From contig NZ_KZ984536.1 of assembly GCF_003574395.1 (NCBI RefSeq), forward strand, positions 43,322 to 107,321: a DNA stretch of 64,000 nucleotides. Direction: 5' to 3'. The notes beneath the pieces are model-generated. The model saw only the letters and a program-made list of their open reading frames with translations. It ran no database searches and had not been told where the DNA came from. A program made the position numbers and the translations under genes. The DNA comes from Tabrizicola thermarum. Lineage in GTDB: Bacteria > Pseudomonadota > Alphaproteobacteria > Rhodobacterales > Rhodobacteraceae. Position 1 is the stretch's first letter; each line of letters begins with the position of its first letter. Positions 17,076 to 25,894 of this stretch are shown here, piece by piece.

Positions 17076-17512
17076 TGCTGACACTCGATCTGACGAATGC
17101 GCCGCGCTGGCTCGACCTGCTGCCCGGCGTGCGACTGAAGCTGCGGCCGCTGACCACCGCGCTGATGGTCTCGGCGCGCAGCGATGCCGCGATCCGGGCA
17201 CTGCCGCCCGAGGCTGGGCCCGAGGAACTGGCGATGATCATGGCCAAGGCCGTGGCGCGGCGCGCGGTGCTGGATTGGGAGGGTGTCGGTGATGCCGCGG
17301 GCAACCCGGTCTCTGTGACGCCCGAGGGGATCGACGCGCTCCTCGACATCTGGCCGGCCTTCGACGCCTTCCAGTCCGCCTATGTCGCCAAATGGCTGCT
17401 CCTCGAGCAGGAAAAAAACGTCTCTGCGCCCTTGCCGAATGGTGGCTCGGCGGGGGCGATCGCTACTGTGCAGCCTGCGAAGGCCCGTGCCCGGACTGCC
17501 CGGCGCGGCTGA
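17075..17512 (+). CDS. Tail assembly chaperone (G-like, zero-frame product)
   Basis: A 145-residue protein placed between tail tube and tape measure, the position of lambda gene G. It has a mixed alpha/beta N-terminal part (PRWLDLLPGVRLKLRPLTTA) and a helical middle (FDAFQSAYVAKWLLLEQEKN). At codons 113-115 it contains the slippery heptamer A_AAA_AAC (17413-17419). Ribosomes that do not shift end at 17512 with a basic tail (AKARARTARRG). Ribosomes that slip back one base would enter the frame of the next feature. Confidence 0.75.
   Translation: MLTLDLTNAPRWLDLLPGVRLKLRPLTTALMVSARSDAAIRALPPEAGPEELAMIMAKAVARRAVLDWEGVGDAAGNPVSVTPEGIDALLDIWPAFDAFQSAYVAKWLLLEQEKNVSAPLPNGGSAGAIATVQPAKARARTARRG
17413..17419 (+). 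promoter_or_regulatory. Slippery heptamer A_AAA_AAC for -1 frameshifting
   Basis: The zero-frame codons are GAA AAA AAC. A tandem slip to AAA AAA leaves the ribosome reading CGT CTC TGC GCC, which is exactly the frame of the downstream cysteine-rich protein. The heptamer lies about 30 codons before the zero-frame stop. The GC-rich sequence just after it could form the stimulating structure. This is the G/GT arrangement of many siphoviruses. Confidence 0.72.
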
Positions 17513-17772
17513 ACCAGCCGGAAACCCCGGAAGGCTGGCAGGTCTGGGATCTCGCGCAACGGATTATGGGGCAACTGCGGGTCGCATCCGGCGCCGACGG
17601 GACAGTGGTTCTGGGCTGGGACATAACCGCGGCGCTGGCCATGGCGCAGGCGCTCGGGGTCGCCCCGCTCATCGCGGCCGAATGCCTGCCCGTGATCGAG
17701 GCCGTGATGGTCCGCAAGTTCAACGAACAGCGGGCGTCCGATGACCGGGCGTCCCCGCCCGGTGGCCGATGA
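17420..17772 (+). CDS. Tail assembly chaperone -1 frame extension (T-like), DUF7697-type
   Basis: In the -1 frame after the slippery site a protein segment reads RLCALAEWWLGGGDRYCAAC and continues with PCPDCPARL, then GWQVWDLAQRIMGQL and a helical C-terminal half (ALAMAQALGVAPLIAAECLP). The CAAC...CPDC pairs look like a small zinc knuckle. The segment is recognisable as a stand-alone family (DUF7697) in related prophages. It could start alone at the ATG at 17392 (126 aa) or be made as the C-terminal part of a G-T fusion; the canonical heptamer favours fusion. It ends 44 bases before the tape measure gene. Confidence 0.7.
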
Positions 17773-17816
17773 ACCCGGTCCGCAAGCCGCGCCCCGCTCG
17801 TCAGGAAGTCTGATCC

Positions 17817-20249
17817 ATGGCCCAGAAACGCGTCTCCGTCCGCCTCGTCGCCGAGGGCGGCAGGCAGGTGAAGGCCGAGTTCCAGGGCATCGGCGATGCG
17901 GGCGAGCGCAATTTCAAGCGGATCGAGCGGCAGGCCGATATCACCGGTGCCGTGGTGCGCCGCGTCATGGGCATTCTCGGCGCCGCGATCAGCACGCGCC
18001 AGCTTGTGGCCTATGCTGACCAGTGGACTGATCTGCGCTCGCGCGTCGATCTGGCCACCGGCTCGCAGGAAGCGGGTGCTGCGGTCATGGAACGGCTCGC
18101 CGCCATGGCGCGGCGGACCTATTCCAGCCTTGGCCAGACCACGGAGTCCTGGCTGGCCAATGCGACAGCGCTGCGCGAGCTGGGCCTGACCACGGCGGAG
18201 TCGCTGGATTTCACGGAGGCGCTGAACAACGCCATGGTGGTGTCGGGCGCGCGCGCCGAACGCGCGGCCTCGGTCCAGACCGCGCTCTCCCGGGCGATGG
18301 CGCTTGGCACCCTCAGCGGGGACAACCTCAACACTGTGATCCAGAACGGCGGGCGGCTGGCCGAGCTGCTGGCGGCTGAACTCGGCACCACCGTTTCGGG
18401 CCTGCGCAGGCTGGGCCAGGAGGGTGGGATCACCGGCGAAGTGATCCGAATGGCGCTCATCGGCAATCTCGAGCTGCTGCGCGAGGAAGCCGAAAGCATG
18501 CCGGCGACCATCGGCGATGCCTTCACGCTGATCGGCAACGCAGCACTGCAATTGGTCGGCACATGGGACCAGATGGTTGGGGCCTCATCGACGATGGCCG
18601 CGGCACTGATCGGGCTCGCCGACAACATGGAGCGGCTGGCGGCCATCGGCATCGCCTTCGCGGGCTTCATGGCCGCGCGCTGGGTTGCGGGGCTCATTGC
18701 GGCGCAGGTCGCCACCATCAGCCTCGCAGGCGCGCTTACGCTCTTGCGCGGGGCGATCATCCGCACTGGCATCGGGGCGCTGATCGTGGGTGCGGGCGAG
18801 TTGATCTACTGGTTCGGGCAGCTGGTGCGCGGCGCGGGCGGATTTGGCACTGCGCTCTCGCTCTTGGCCGATCTTGCCCGCGAGGTCTGGGAACGCATGA
18901 AGCTCGGTGCCGTCGCATTGGGGCTGGCGATCATGGCGAGTTGGGCCGATATCAAGGGCGCCATCGCGGAGGCGCTGCAGACCTCGCTGGAAGCCGTGGT
19001 CGGTTTTGGCAATTCGGCGCTGAACACATTCCAAGGGGCGTTTGAGGCAATCAAGGTGCTCTGGGGCGCGCTGCCCGCGGCGATCGGAGATTTTGCGTTC
19101 CAGGCTGCGAATGCGCTGATCTCGGGCGTCGAGGCCATGCTGAATGGCGTCGGCCAGCGGATCAACGGCTTTCTGGAGGGGATCAATGGCGGGCTCGAGG
19201 CGCTGGGGATCGAACGGCGCATCTCGCTGATCGGCAATCTGGAACTCGGCCGGATCGACAACCCCTTCGCCGGGTCGGCGACCGAGGCCGGAGCCGAAGC
19301 CCGTGCGGCGTTTCAGGCGGCGCTCTCAGCCGAGCCGATCACGATGCCGGATCTCGGGCTGGGCACCTATGCCGAGGAAGCGCGCGGTCAGGCCGAGGCC
19401 CTGCGCGCGACGATGGCCGGTGTGGCGGAAGCGGCGACGGCACCGCTCGAATCCATTGACGCCCTGCGCGAAGCGGTGACGGGAAGCGGTCTGGACTCTG
19501 AGGCCGCGCTGAACGGCGCACGTACGGCCGCCGAGGGGCTGGGAGAGTCGCTCGATGCTACGGGCGAGGCTGCGGGCCGCGCAGGTGGCGCCGGTCGCGG
19601 TGCGGGTCAGGCGCTACGCGAGGCGGCCGATACGGCGCGGGGTGCCTGGGAGGCTACCGCCGAGGCAGTCCGCGCGGCGCAGGAACGCTCGCGCGAGATC
19701 GCCCAAGGTCTGGCGCAGGACATCGTCGGTCCGATCAAGGAGGCGCTGCAGTCGGGTGAGTTCACTTGGGAGACCTTTGCCAGCGCCATCTCGCGTATCG
19801 CGCAGAACCTCGCGAACCGGCTGATCGAGCTGGCCTTCAAGCCGATCGAGAACGCGCTGATGCGCGCCTTCTCGGGCATGGGCGGAGGCGGTGGGTTCTT
19901 CGCGAGCCTGTTCGGCTTCGCCAGGGGCGGCGCATTTGCAGGCGGACAGGAACTGACCGCCTTTGCGCGCGGCGGTGTGGTCAACCGGCCGACGGTCTTC
20001 CCGTTCTCCCGCGGCATCGGGCTGATGGGCGAGGCCGGGCCCGAGGCGATCCTGCCGCTGCGGCGCGGGCGCGACGGGCGGCTCGGGGTCGAGATGAACA
20101 GCGCGCCCACCCAACCCGCGCAGGACATGTCGACGCGCATCATCAACGTGCTCGACCCGTCGGTGGTCGGCGACTACCTCGCCACGCCCTCGGGCGAGCG
20201 GGCCATCCTGAACGTCATCCGCCGCAACCGGAGTGCCCTGAATGCCTGA
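17817..20249 (+). CDS. Phage tail tape measure protein
   Basis: An 810-residue, Ala/Gly-rich protein with long helices. The N-terminal block (KRVSVRLVAEGGRQVKAEFQ) and the tape-measure core (LSRAMALGTLSGDNLNTVIQ, LGTTVSGLRRLGQEGGITGE) are followed by hydrophobic helices around residues 275-370. The C-terminus holds the lambda gpH-type block (SGEFTWETFASAISRIAQNL, GEAGPEAILPLRRGRDGRLG). Length predicts a tail of roughly 120 nm by the usual 1.5 Angstrom per residue rule. It overlaps the next gene by 8 bases. Confidence 0.9.
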   Translation: MAQKRVSVRLVAEGGRQVKAEFQGIGDAGERNFKRIERQADITGAVVRRVMGILGAAISTRQLVAYADQWTDLRSRVDLATGSQEAGAAVMERLAAMARRTYSSLGQTTESWLANATALRELGLTTAESLDFTEALNNAMVVSGARAERAASVQTALSRAMALGTLSGDNLNTVIQNGGRLAELLAAELGTTVSGLRRLGQEGGITGEVIRMALIGNLELLREEAESMPATIGDAFTLIGNAALQLVGTWDQMVGASSTMAAALIGLADNMERLAAIGIAFAGFMAARWVAGLIAAQVATISLAGALTLLRGAIIRTGIGALIVGAGELIYWFGQLVRGAGGFGTALSLLADLAREVWERMKLGAVALGLAIMASWADIKGAIAEALQTSLEAVVGFGNSALNTFQGAFEAIKVLWGALPAAIGDFAFQAANALISGVEAMLNGVGQRINGFLEGINGGLEALGIERRISLIGNLELGRIDNPFAGSATEAGAEARAAFQAALSAEPITMPDLGLGTYAEEARGQAEALRATMAGVAEAATAPLESIDALREAVTGSGLDSEAALNGARTAAEGLGESLDATGEAAGRAGGAGRGAGQALREAADTARGAWEATAEAVRAAQERSREIAQGLAQDIVGPIKEALQSGEFTWETFASAISRIAQNLANRLIELAFKPIENALMRAFSGMGGGGGFFASLFGFARGGAFAGGQELTAFARGGVVNRPTVFPFSRGIGLMGEAGPEAILPLRRGRDGRLGVEMNSAPTQPAQDMSTRIINVLDPSVVGDYLATPSGERAILNVIRRNRSALNA

Positions 20250-21414
20250 GATGGGAGGCCCACTGCCGCCGCTGTTCTGGTCCTTCCCGGCGGCGCAGGA
20301 GATCGCCGAAGTGCTGGAATGGCGCACCGATGTGCTGACATCGCGCGCGAGCGAACAGCGCATCGCACTCCGACCCCGGCCGCGCGAGATCGTCACATTT
20401 CGGCACAGGCTGGATGCGCTGGGGATGGCGCGCGCGACGGAAATGGCCCGCGTCGGGTTCGCCGGAGACTGGCAGGTCCCGCTCTGGCACATGGCGCTGC
20501 AGCCCAATGCCGATCTGGCGCAAGGCGTGACCGAGATCCTGCTCGACACCGGCGTGGCGGATTTCCGGAGCGGGGAACTGGCGGCGCTTGCGGTCGATGG
20601 CCGCGAGGCGGCGGCAGTGGCCATCGCCAGCGTTCAGGCCGACCGGCTGATCCTGGCGGAACCTCTGGTGCTGCAACTGCCCGGTCCGGTCGTGGCGGCA
20701 CAGCGGGTCACGGTCGCGCCGATCCGGGCCAGTGCGCTGACCTCAGCCATCGAGGTCACACGCCGCAGGCAGGGCGATGGCACGGTCACGGCCAGCTTCC
20801 TCTTGCGCGATGCGCCGGACATCACCGCACCGGTCCTGCCGACCTATCTCGGCCGCCCGGTCCAGACCGATCCGAGCCTTGTACGCCGCCCGCTCACCGC
20901 CAGCCTGCGCCGCGCGGTCGAATACGTCGACAACGGTTTCGGCCCGGTTGTGGCCGAGCCGCTGCGCGACGTCTTCGAGCGGAGCGAGACGATCACGCTG
21001 AAGGCACAAGGCCGCATTGCACGCCACGCCCTGCGGCGCTGGCTCTGGTCGCTCCGAGGGCGGCAGGCCAGCTTCTGGCTGCCGACCTGGGGGCGCGACC
21101 TGCAGTTGCGTGCCGCGATGACCTCTGGATCCACGCTGGTGCGCGTGGCGCCGGTCGCGTCGCTCCCGGCCTATGTCGGCCGCGCGATCCTGCTGGAAAT
21201 GCCGACCGCGCTGCGCTTCCGGACGATCACCGCCGCCACCGCCGAGGGCGCGGATCACCGGCTCACGCTGTCCTCGAACCTCGGCGAGAAGGTGCCGCTC
21301 ATGACCAAGGCGCATTTCCTGACCCCGATGCGCGCAGATGCCGACCGCGTGGAGATCCAGCATGGCGCTGTGGCGAGCGAGGTCACGCTGCCTCTTATCG
21401 AGGTGCCCGCATGA
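20242..21414 (+). CDS. Phage distal tail protein (hub-adjacent)
   Basis: A 390-residue protein placed between tape measure and BR0599-type protein. It has an N-terminal half with WRTDVLTSRASEQRIALRPR and WQVPLWHMALQPNADLAQGV, and a C-terminal half that repeats the same kind of pattern (HALRRWLWSLRGRQASFWLP, TWGRDLQLRAA). The internal resemblance suggests a duplicated tail-tip domain. Similar proteins precede BR0599-family proteins in several siphoviruses. No enzymatic motif is seen. Confidence 0.62.
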   Translation: MPEMGGPLPPLFWSFPAAQEIAEVLEWRTDVLTSRASEQRIALRPRPREIVTFRHRLDALGMARATEMARVGFAGDWQVPLWHMALQPNADLAQGVTEILLDTGVADFRSGELAALAVDGREAAAVAIASVQADRLILAEPLVLQLPGPVVAAQRVTVAPIRASALTSAIEVTRRRQGDGTVTASFLLRDAPDITAPVLPTYLGRPVQTDPSLVRRPLTASLRRAVEYVDNGFGPVVAEPLRDVFERSETITLKAQGRIARHALRRWLWSLRGRQASFWLPTWGRDLQLRAAMTSGSTLVRVAPVASLPAYVGRAILLEMPTALRFRTITAATAEGADHRLTLSSNLGEKVPLMTKAHFLTPMRADADRVEIQHGAVASEVTLPLIEVPA

Positions 21415-22277
21415 CCTATGCTAGCATCGAAGCCTCGGTCGCAGAGGGCCGCCCGTATTTCCTCTATCAGTTTGTCGAGGTGGATCAGGTCTGGCGTTTC
21501 ACCAGCCGAGCCACGGCCTGGACCAGCGCGGGGAGCGGCGGGACCGAGATCACCTGGGAGCCAGCCGCCGTGGCCCATGGCGATGTGGTGCAGACAAGCG
21601 AGATCGAGCGGGGGCGGCTGGAACTGACCTGGCCGCTCTCGCATCCTTTCGCGCGGCGCTTCCTCGGTCCCTTGGGCAACACGCCCGTGACGCTGACCAT
21701 CTTCCGTGGCCACGAGCAGGTGCTGGGGGAGACGGTCGCGCATTGGAAAGGCCGCGTGGTGGGGGCCGAGGTGGAGGGGCAGCGGATCCTGCTGCAGGCC
21801 GAGTCGATCTTCAGCACGCTGCGACGCGCGGGCGTGCGGGCGAAGTACCAGCGGCTTTGCCGCCATGCGCTTTACGGGCGCGGCTGCGGCCTCGACATCG
21901 CGCTCTACTGGCTGACCGGCACGGTGACGGCCGTATCCGGCAACGCCTCGAGCCTGACGATCCCCGAGGCGGCGGCTGAGCCCGCCGGCTGGTACCGGGG
22001 CGGTGTGCTCAGGTTCGGCGCGCAGCTCGGGTTCATCACCGGCCATGCCGGGGCCACCCTCACACTGTCGCGCCCGATGCCGGAACTGGCGGCGGCGCTC
22101 GCCGCGCCGGAAATCGATCCGGACACCGGCTCGCCGCTCCCGGTCCTCGCCGACATAGCCCCCGGCTGCGATCTGCGCGCCGCCACTTGTGCCGCGAAGT
22201 TCGGCAACCTCGCGAACTTCGGGGGCTTCCCCGAGATCCCCGGCCGCAACCCCTTCGGCGGCAGCTCCATCGTCTGA
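21411..22277 (+). CDS. Phage BR0599/DUF2163-family tail protein
   Basis: A 288-residue distal tail protein. The N-terminal part (YFLYQFVEVDQVWRFTSRAT, WEPAAVAHGDVVQTSEIERG) precedes a cysteine-containing C-terminal part: CRHALYGRGCGLD (about 148-160) and APGCDLRAATCAAKFGN followed by NFGGFPEIPGRNPFGG, the typical C-terminal signature. Four cysteines probably hold a metal, as in GTA gp13. The ATG at 21411 overlaps the previous stop by 4 bases (ATGA). It is intact, unlike its counterpart at 45549. Confidence 0.85.
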   Translation: MTYASIEASVAEGRPYFLYQFVEVDQVWRFTSRATAWTSAGSGGTEITWEPAAVAHGDVVQTSEIERGRLELTWPLSHPFARRFLGPLGNTPVTLTIFRGHEQVLGETVAHWKGRVVGAEVEGQRILLQAESIFSTLRRAGVRAKYQRLCRHALYGRGCGLDIALYWLTGTVTAVSGNASSLTIPEAAAEPAGWYRGGVLRFGAQLGFITGHAGATLTLSRPMPELAAALAAPEIDPDTGSPLPVLADIAPGCDLRAATCAAKFGNLANFGGFPEIPGRNPFGGSSIV

Positions 22278-22285
22278 GAACGCCC

Positions 22286-22534
22286 ATGGTCTGGACCTTC
22301 ATTGCACGGCTCGTCCTCGGGCTGGTCCTCTCGGCGATTTCCTATGCGCTGAGCCCGCGCCCCAAGGTCGAGAAGCCGCAGGCCGCAGGGCTAGACGACT
22401 TCTCCCTGCCCACCGCCGAGGAGGGTCGGCCGATCCCGGTTGTGTTCGGGACGGTGCTGATCACCGGGCCGAACGTCGTCTGGGCAGGCGACCTGAAGGT
22501 GGATCCGATCAAGAAGAAAGGCGGCAAGAAGTGA
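22286..22534 (+). CDS. Tail hub N-terminal-like small protein
   Basis: An 82-residue protein with a hydrophobic N-terminal segment (WTFIARLVLGLVLSAISYAL), followed by TAEEGRPIPVVFGTVLITGP and NVVWAGDLKVD, and a Lys-rich end. This matches the first domain of large host-specificity (gpJ-type) proteins, here encoded separately upstream of the main hub gene. The split is common in this phage group. It starts 8 bases after the BR0599 stop and is overlapped by the next gene's GTG. Confidence 0.72.
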   Translation: MVWTFIARLVLGLVLSAISYALSPRPKVEKPQAAGLDDFSLPTAEEGRPIPVVFGTVLITGPNVVWAGDLKVDPIKKKGGKK

Positions 22535-22737
22535 CGCGTGTGACGATCCAGGACCTGCGCGATGCCCGCTACTGCCTCGCGGGCGTGCGGCCATGGTTCC
22601 GCCGCCACGGGTTCGACTGGCAGGCGTTTCTCGACAGCGGCATCGAAGCCGACCGGCTGCGCATAACCGGGGATGCGCTGGTGGAGCCGGTGATCACGAT
22701 CGCCGAGCAGCGGGAGGCATGCGATGGGCGGGCGTAG
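22531..22737 (+). CDS. Small conserved phage protein, 68 aa, GTG start
   Basis: The gene starts at GTG 22531, overlapping the previous stop (GTGA). The product (TRVTIQDLRDARYCLAGVRP, WFRRHGFDWQAFLDSGI) resembles a short family often found before the tail hub gene in alphaproteobacterial prophages. It is helical with no motif of known function. It overlaps the hub gene by 14 bases. The size and place suggest a tail-tip assembly factor, but this is a guess. Confidence 0.6.
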   Translation: MTRVTIQDLRDARYCLAGVRPWFRRHGFDWQAFLDSGIEADRLRITGDALVEPVITIAEQREACDGRA

Positions 22738-25700
22738 CAAGGCGCAGACCGTTGGCTTCCGCTATTCGCTGGGGATGCATCTGGCGCTCTGCCATGGGCC
22801 GATCGATGCCATTCGCGAGATCCTCGTTGACCGCCGCACCGCATGGTCTGTCACGACCGGCGGCGGCGTTTCGGGTGGCGGCGCGGCCGTGGAGACGCGG
22901 ATCGGCACAGTCGCAGGCATGACCGCCACTGCCGCGCTGGCAGGCGACACGGGCGCCACGATCACCTTTCCGGGGACGCGCGCCGGGGTGCGCATCGGCC
23001 GGGACTACCGGCTGCAATTGGCGAATGGCACGAGCCAGACCATCACTCTGCGCGGCGTCACCTTCAACGCCACCACGAATGTGAGCTCCTGGTCCGTCCT
23101 GCCCGAGGCACTGAGCTTCCCCTCGCAGTCGGTCGAGGTGTTCGAGGCGACCAGCGCCGCCAGCAATGCCGGCGCTGGCGGTGGGCGCATCCGGATAGAC
23201 AAGCCCGACCTCTTTGGCGGCGAGAGCCGCGAGGGCGGTGTCCGCGGCGATGTCGATGTGCTGATGGGCGGGCCGGGCCAGGGGCAGAACGATTACCTGG
23301 CCGCGCGCATGGACGGAGACGTGCCCGGCTATCGCGGGCTTTGCAGCCTAGTGCTTCGGCAGGTCTATCTCGGCATCAATCCGTATCTGAAGCCTTGGGC
23401 GGTCCGCGTGACCCGCGTGCTGACCGGCGAGGCAGGCGCGGCGCAATGGTATCCCGAGAAGGCCGCCATCGTGCCCGAGGCCAATATCTCGGACGCCGCG
23501 ATCTATATCGCGCTCGATGTCTCGGGCTCGATGTCGGGCACGCGCATGGCGGCGCAGAAGGCAGGGGTTGCCGCGCTGATCCGCGAGATCGGGGCCAGCG
23601 TCGATCCCGACCGCCCGAACGACATCCGCATCGTGCTCTGGAACGCTGGCGTCGCGGGCGCGACCCTTCGCCGCGACATGGGCCCGGACGACTATGCCGC
23701 GCTCGATGCCTGGATGCTGGCGCTGTCGAACAGCACCTCGGGCGGCACCAGCTTTGACGCGGCCTTCTCGCAGGGGGGTGCGTTTTTCGCGGGCGGCGGG
23801 TCGAAACGACGGATCGTGATCTTCGTGACCGACGGCGAACCTGCGCCGGTCTCCTCGGTCGATGCGGCGCTGGCGATCATCCGCATGCTTCCGCCCGCCG
23901 ACATCTTCGGCTTCAACATCGCGCTCGCGAACACGACCTCTACCGCGCGCATCGACAACACGCCCGTGGACGGCGTGCCAGTGATCCCGGCCGGCAACCC
24001 GCAGGCACTGGTCGCCTCCCTTCGCGGGGCCTTCGGGAACGGCCCGGACATGAACCCGGCCCATATCATCCGGGAGTGCCTGACGAACCGTGACTGGGGG
24101 CTTGGCTATTCCACGGTCGAGATCGGGGCCAGTTTCACGGCGGCTGCGGACACGCTCTACACCGAAGGCTTCGGCCTGTCGCTGATCTGGCAGCAGGACA
24201 GTTCCATCGAGGAGTTCATCGGCAGCGTTCTCGACCATATCGACGCAACGCTCTTCATCGACCGGCGCACGGGGCTCTGGGAATTGCGGCTCATCCGGGC
24301 CGACTACACGGCCGCAACGCTGCCACTCTTCGACGAGACGAATGTCGTGGACTGGGGACGCCTCGGGCGGCGCGCGCCTTCGGACCTCGTCAACAGCGTG
24401 ACCGTGCGCTTCACCGATGCCTGGACGGACGACACCGGCGCCGTCAGCGTGACCGATACGGCCCGGGTCCAGTCGATGGGCGAGGTGATCGCCACCACGC
24501 TCGACTATCCGGGCATCCGCTACCAGGGGCTCGCGATCCGCGTGGCCGAGCGCGACCTTCGCGCCCTTTCCGTGCCGCTACTCACGGGCGAGATCGTGGT
24601 GAACCGTGAGGGCGCGGACCTCGGCCCCGGCGATGTAATTCGGCTGCGGTCGTCCCGCCTCGGGCTCGACGATGTCGTCATGCGCATCTCCGAGATCGGT
24701 CAGGGCGACGGCCGCGACAATGGAATCCGGCTGAAGCTTGCGGAGGACGTCTTTGCCCTTGGCGCGACCGCCATCGCAGGCGGGCGCATGCCGACTGGGT
24801 CCGGGGTCGCGGCTCCGCCTAGGGCACTCTCCCGGCGCATGGTCGAGGAAGCACCGTACTGGCTGCTGGTCCGCGAACTCGGCCACACCGAGGCCGACCG
24901 CATTCTGTCGGAGGATCCAGATGCGGGCGCGGTTGTCGCCACGGGCGAGCGCCCCAGCGCCGATGCGCTGGCGGCGGAACTCTGGATCGACCCTGGAACC
25001 GGCCCGGCACAGGAGGGCGTGGTCGCCTTCGCGCCCACGGCGCTGCTGGCTGCGGACATCTCGGACCACCCGGAGGCGCGCGTCCTTCCCGTCACCGGCT
25101 GGCGCGACATCGGCGAGGTCGGCATCGGCACGCTTGCGAGCATCGGTGGCGAACTGGTCCGCGTCGACGGGATTACCTCCACGGCCATCACCGTGGGCCG
25201 GGGTTGCCTCGACACCGTGCCGCGTGCCCACCCTGCAGATACGCCCGTGATCTTCTTCGACGAGGGCGCGCGGATTACAGAGGACAGCTGGGCCGCGGGC
25301 GAGACCCTCGCGATCCGGCTGCTGCCGGAGACCGGGCGTGGCACGCTCGCCTTCGCGCTGGCACCCGAGGACAGCGTCACACTGGACCGCCGCGCCATCC
25401 GGCCCCTGCCGCCCGGGCGGGTGCAGGCCAACGGCAGCTATGCTCCTGATGTCGATGCGCTGATCGCAGATGATCTGGTGCTGACCTGGACCCATCGTGA
25501 CCGGCTGACACAGACCAGCCCCGTGATCGTCGATCACACCGGTTCCTCCATCGGGCCGGAGCCGGGCGTCGGTTATGCAATCGAAGTGCGCTGGATCGAC
25601 CCCGACATCGGCGTGGCGCTCATGCCGCCCGGCATCGTGATCGACGCTGGCATGGGGACAAGCTGGACGCTCGCGCCCGAGGACATCCCCGAGACCGGCG

Positions 25701-25855
25701 CGCCGGACCGCACGGCCGAGATCGACCTCGCCGTGCGCTCACGTCGTCTGGTTGGAGGCGCCTGGCTCACCGACCGCGAGGCCCGCCAGTTCCGGCTGAC
25801 CGCGCCCTTCGCCGCTGGCTGGGATCGCGGCTGGGGCTTCCTCTGGGGCACCTGA
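22724..25855 (+). CDS. Phage tail hub/host-specificity protein with inserted VWA domain
   Basis: A 1043-residue gpJ-like tail tip protein. The N-terminal part (YSLGMHLALCHGPIDAIREI; YLKPWAVRVTRVL; QWYPEKAAI) is interrupted at about residue 255 by a complete von Willebrand A domain: the MIDAS motif DVSGSMSG (about 264-271), a conserved Thr in GGTSFDAAF, and the VTDGEP strand-loop. The hub sequence resumes at about residue 441 with DMNPAHIIRECLTNRDWGLG. Metal and surface binding are therefore plausible. The C-terminal half contains beta-rich hub domains (RDLRALSVPLLTGEIVVNRE, GPGDVIRLRSSRLGLDDVVM). The protein would sit at the tail tip and contact the host. Confidence 0.85.
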   Translation: MGGRSKAQTVGFRYSLGMHLALCHGPIDAIREILVDRRTAWSVTTGGGVSGGGAAVETRIGTVAGMTATAALAGDTGATITFPGTRAGVRIGRDYRLQLANGTSQTITLRGVTFNATTNVSSWSVLPEALSFPSQSVEVFEATSAASNAGAGGGRIRIDKPDLFGGESREGGVRGDVDVLMGGPGQGQNDYLAARMDGDVPGYRGLCSLVLRQVYLGINPYLKPWAVRVTRVLTGEAGAAQWYPEKAAIVPEANISDAAIYIALDVSGSMSGTRMAAQKAGVAALIREIGASVDPDRPNDIRIVLWNAGVAGATLRRDMGPDDYAALDAWMLALSNSTSGGTSFDAAFSQGGAFFAGGGSKRRIVIFVTDGEPAPVSSVDAALAIIRMLPPADIFGFNIALANTTSTARIDNTPVDGVPVIPAGNPQALVASLRGAFGNGPDMNPAHIIRECLTNRDWGLGYSTVEIGASFTAAADTLYTEGFGLSLIWQQDSSIEEFIGSVLDHIDATLFIDRRTGLWELRLIRADYTAATLPLFDETNVVDWGRLGRRAPSDLVNSVTVRFTDAWTDDTGAVSVTDTARVQSMGEVIATTLDYPGIRYQGLAIRVAERDLRALSVPLLTGEIVVNREGADLGPGDVIRLRSSRLGLDDVVMRISEIGQGDGRDNGIRLKLAEDVFALGATAIAGGRMPTGSGVAAPPRALSRRMVEEAPYWLLVRELGHTEADRILSEDPDAGAVVATGERPSADALAAELWIDPGTGPAQEGVVAFAPTALLAADISDHPEARVLPVTGWRDIGEVGIGTLASIGGELVRVDGITSTAITVGRGCLDTVPRAHPADTPVIFFDEGARITEDSWAAGETLAIRLLPETGRGTLAFALAPEDSVTLDRRAIRPLPPGRVQANGSYAPDVDALIADDLVLTWTHRDRLTQTSPVIVDHTGSSIGPEPGVGYAIEVRWIDPDIGVALMPPGIVIDAGMGTSWTLAPEDIPETGAPDRTAEIDLAVRSRRLVGGAWLTDREARQFRLTAPFAAGWDRGWGFLWGT

Positions 25856-25894
25856 GCCCCGCAATCACCATCCTCACGACAAGCGAGACCAAGC

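Noticed and set aside
20319-22277. 652-codon frame covering two tail genes in one reading
   Set aside because: The first part is a shadow in another frame of the 390-aa tail protein; only the portion from ATG 21411 is the real BR0599-type protein.
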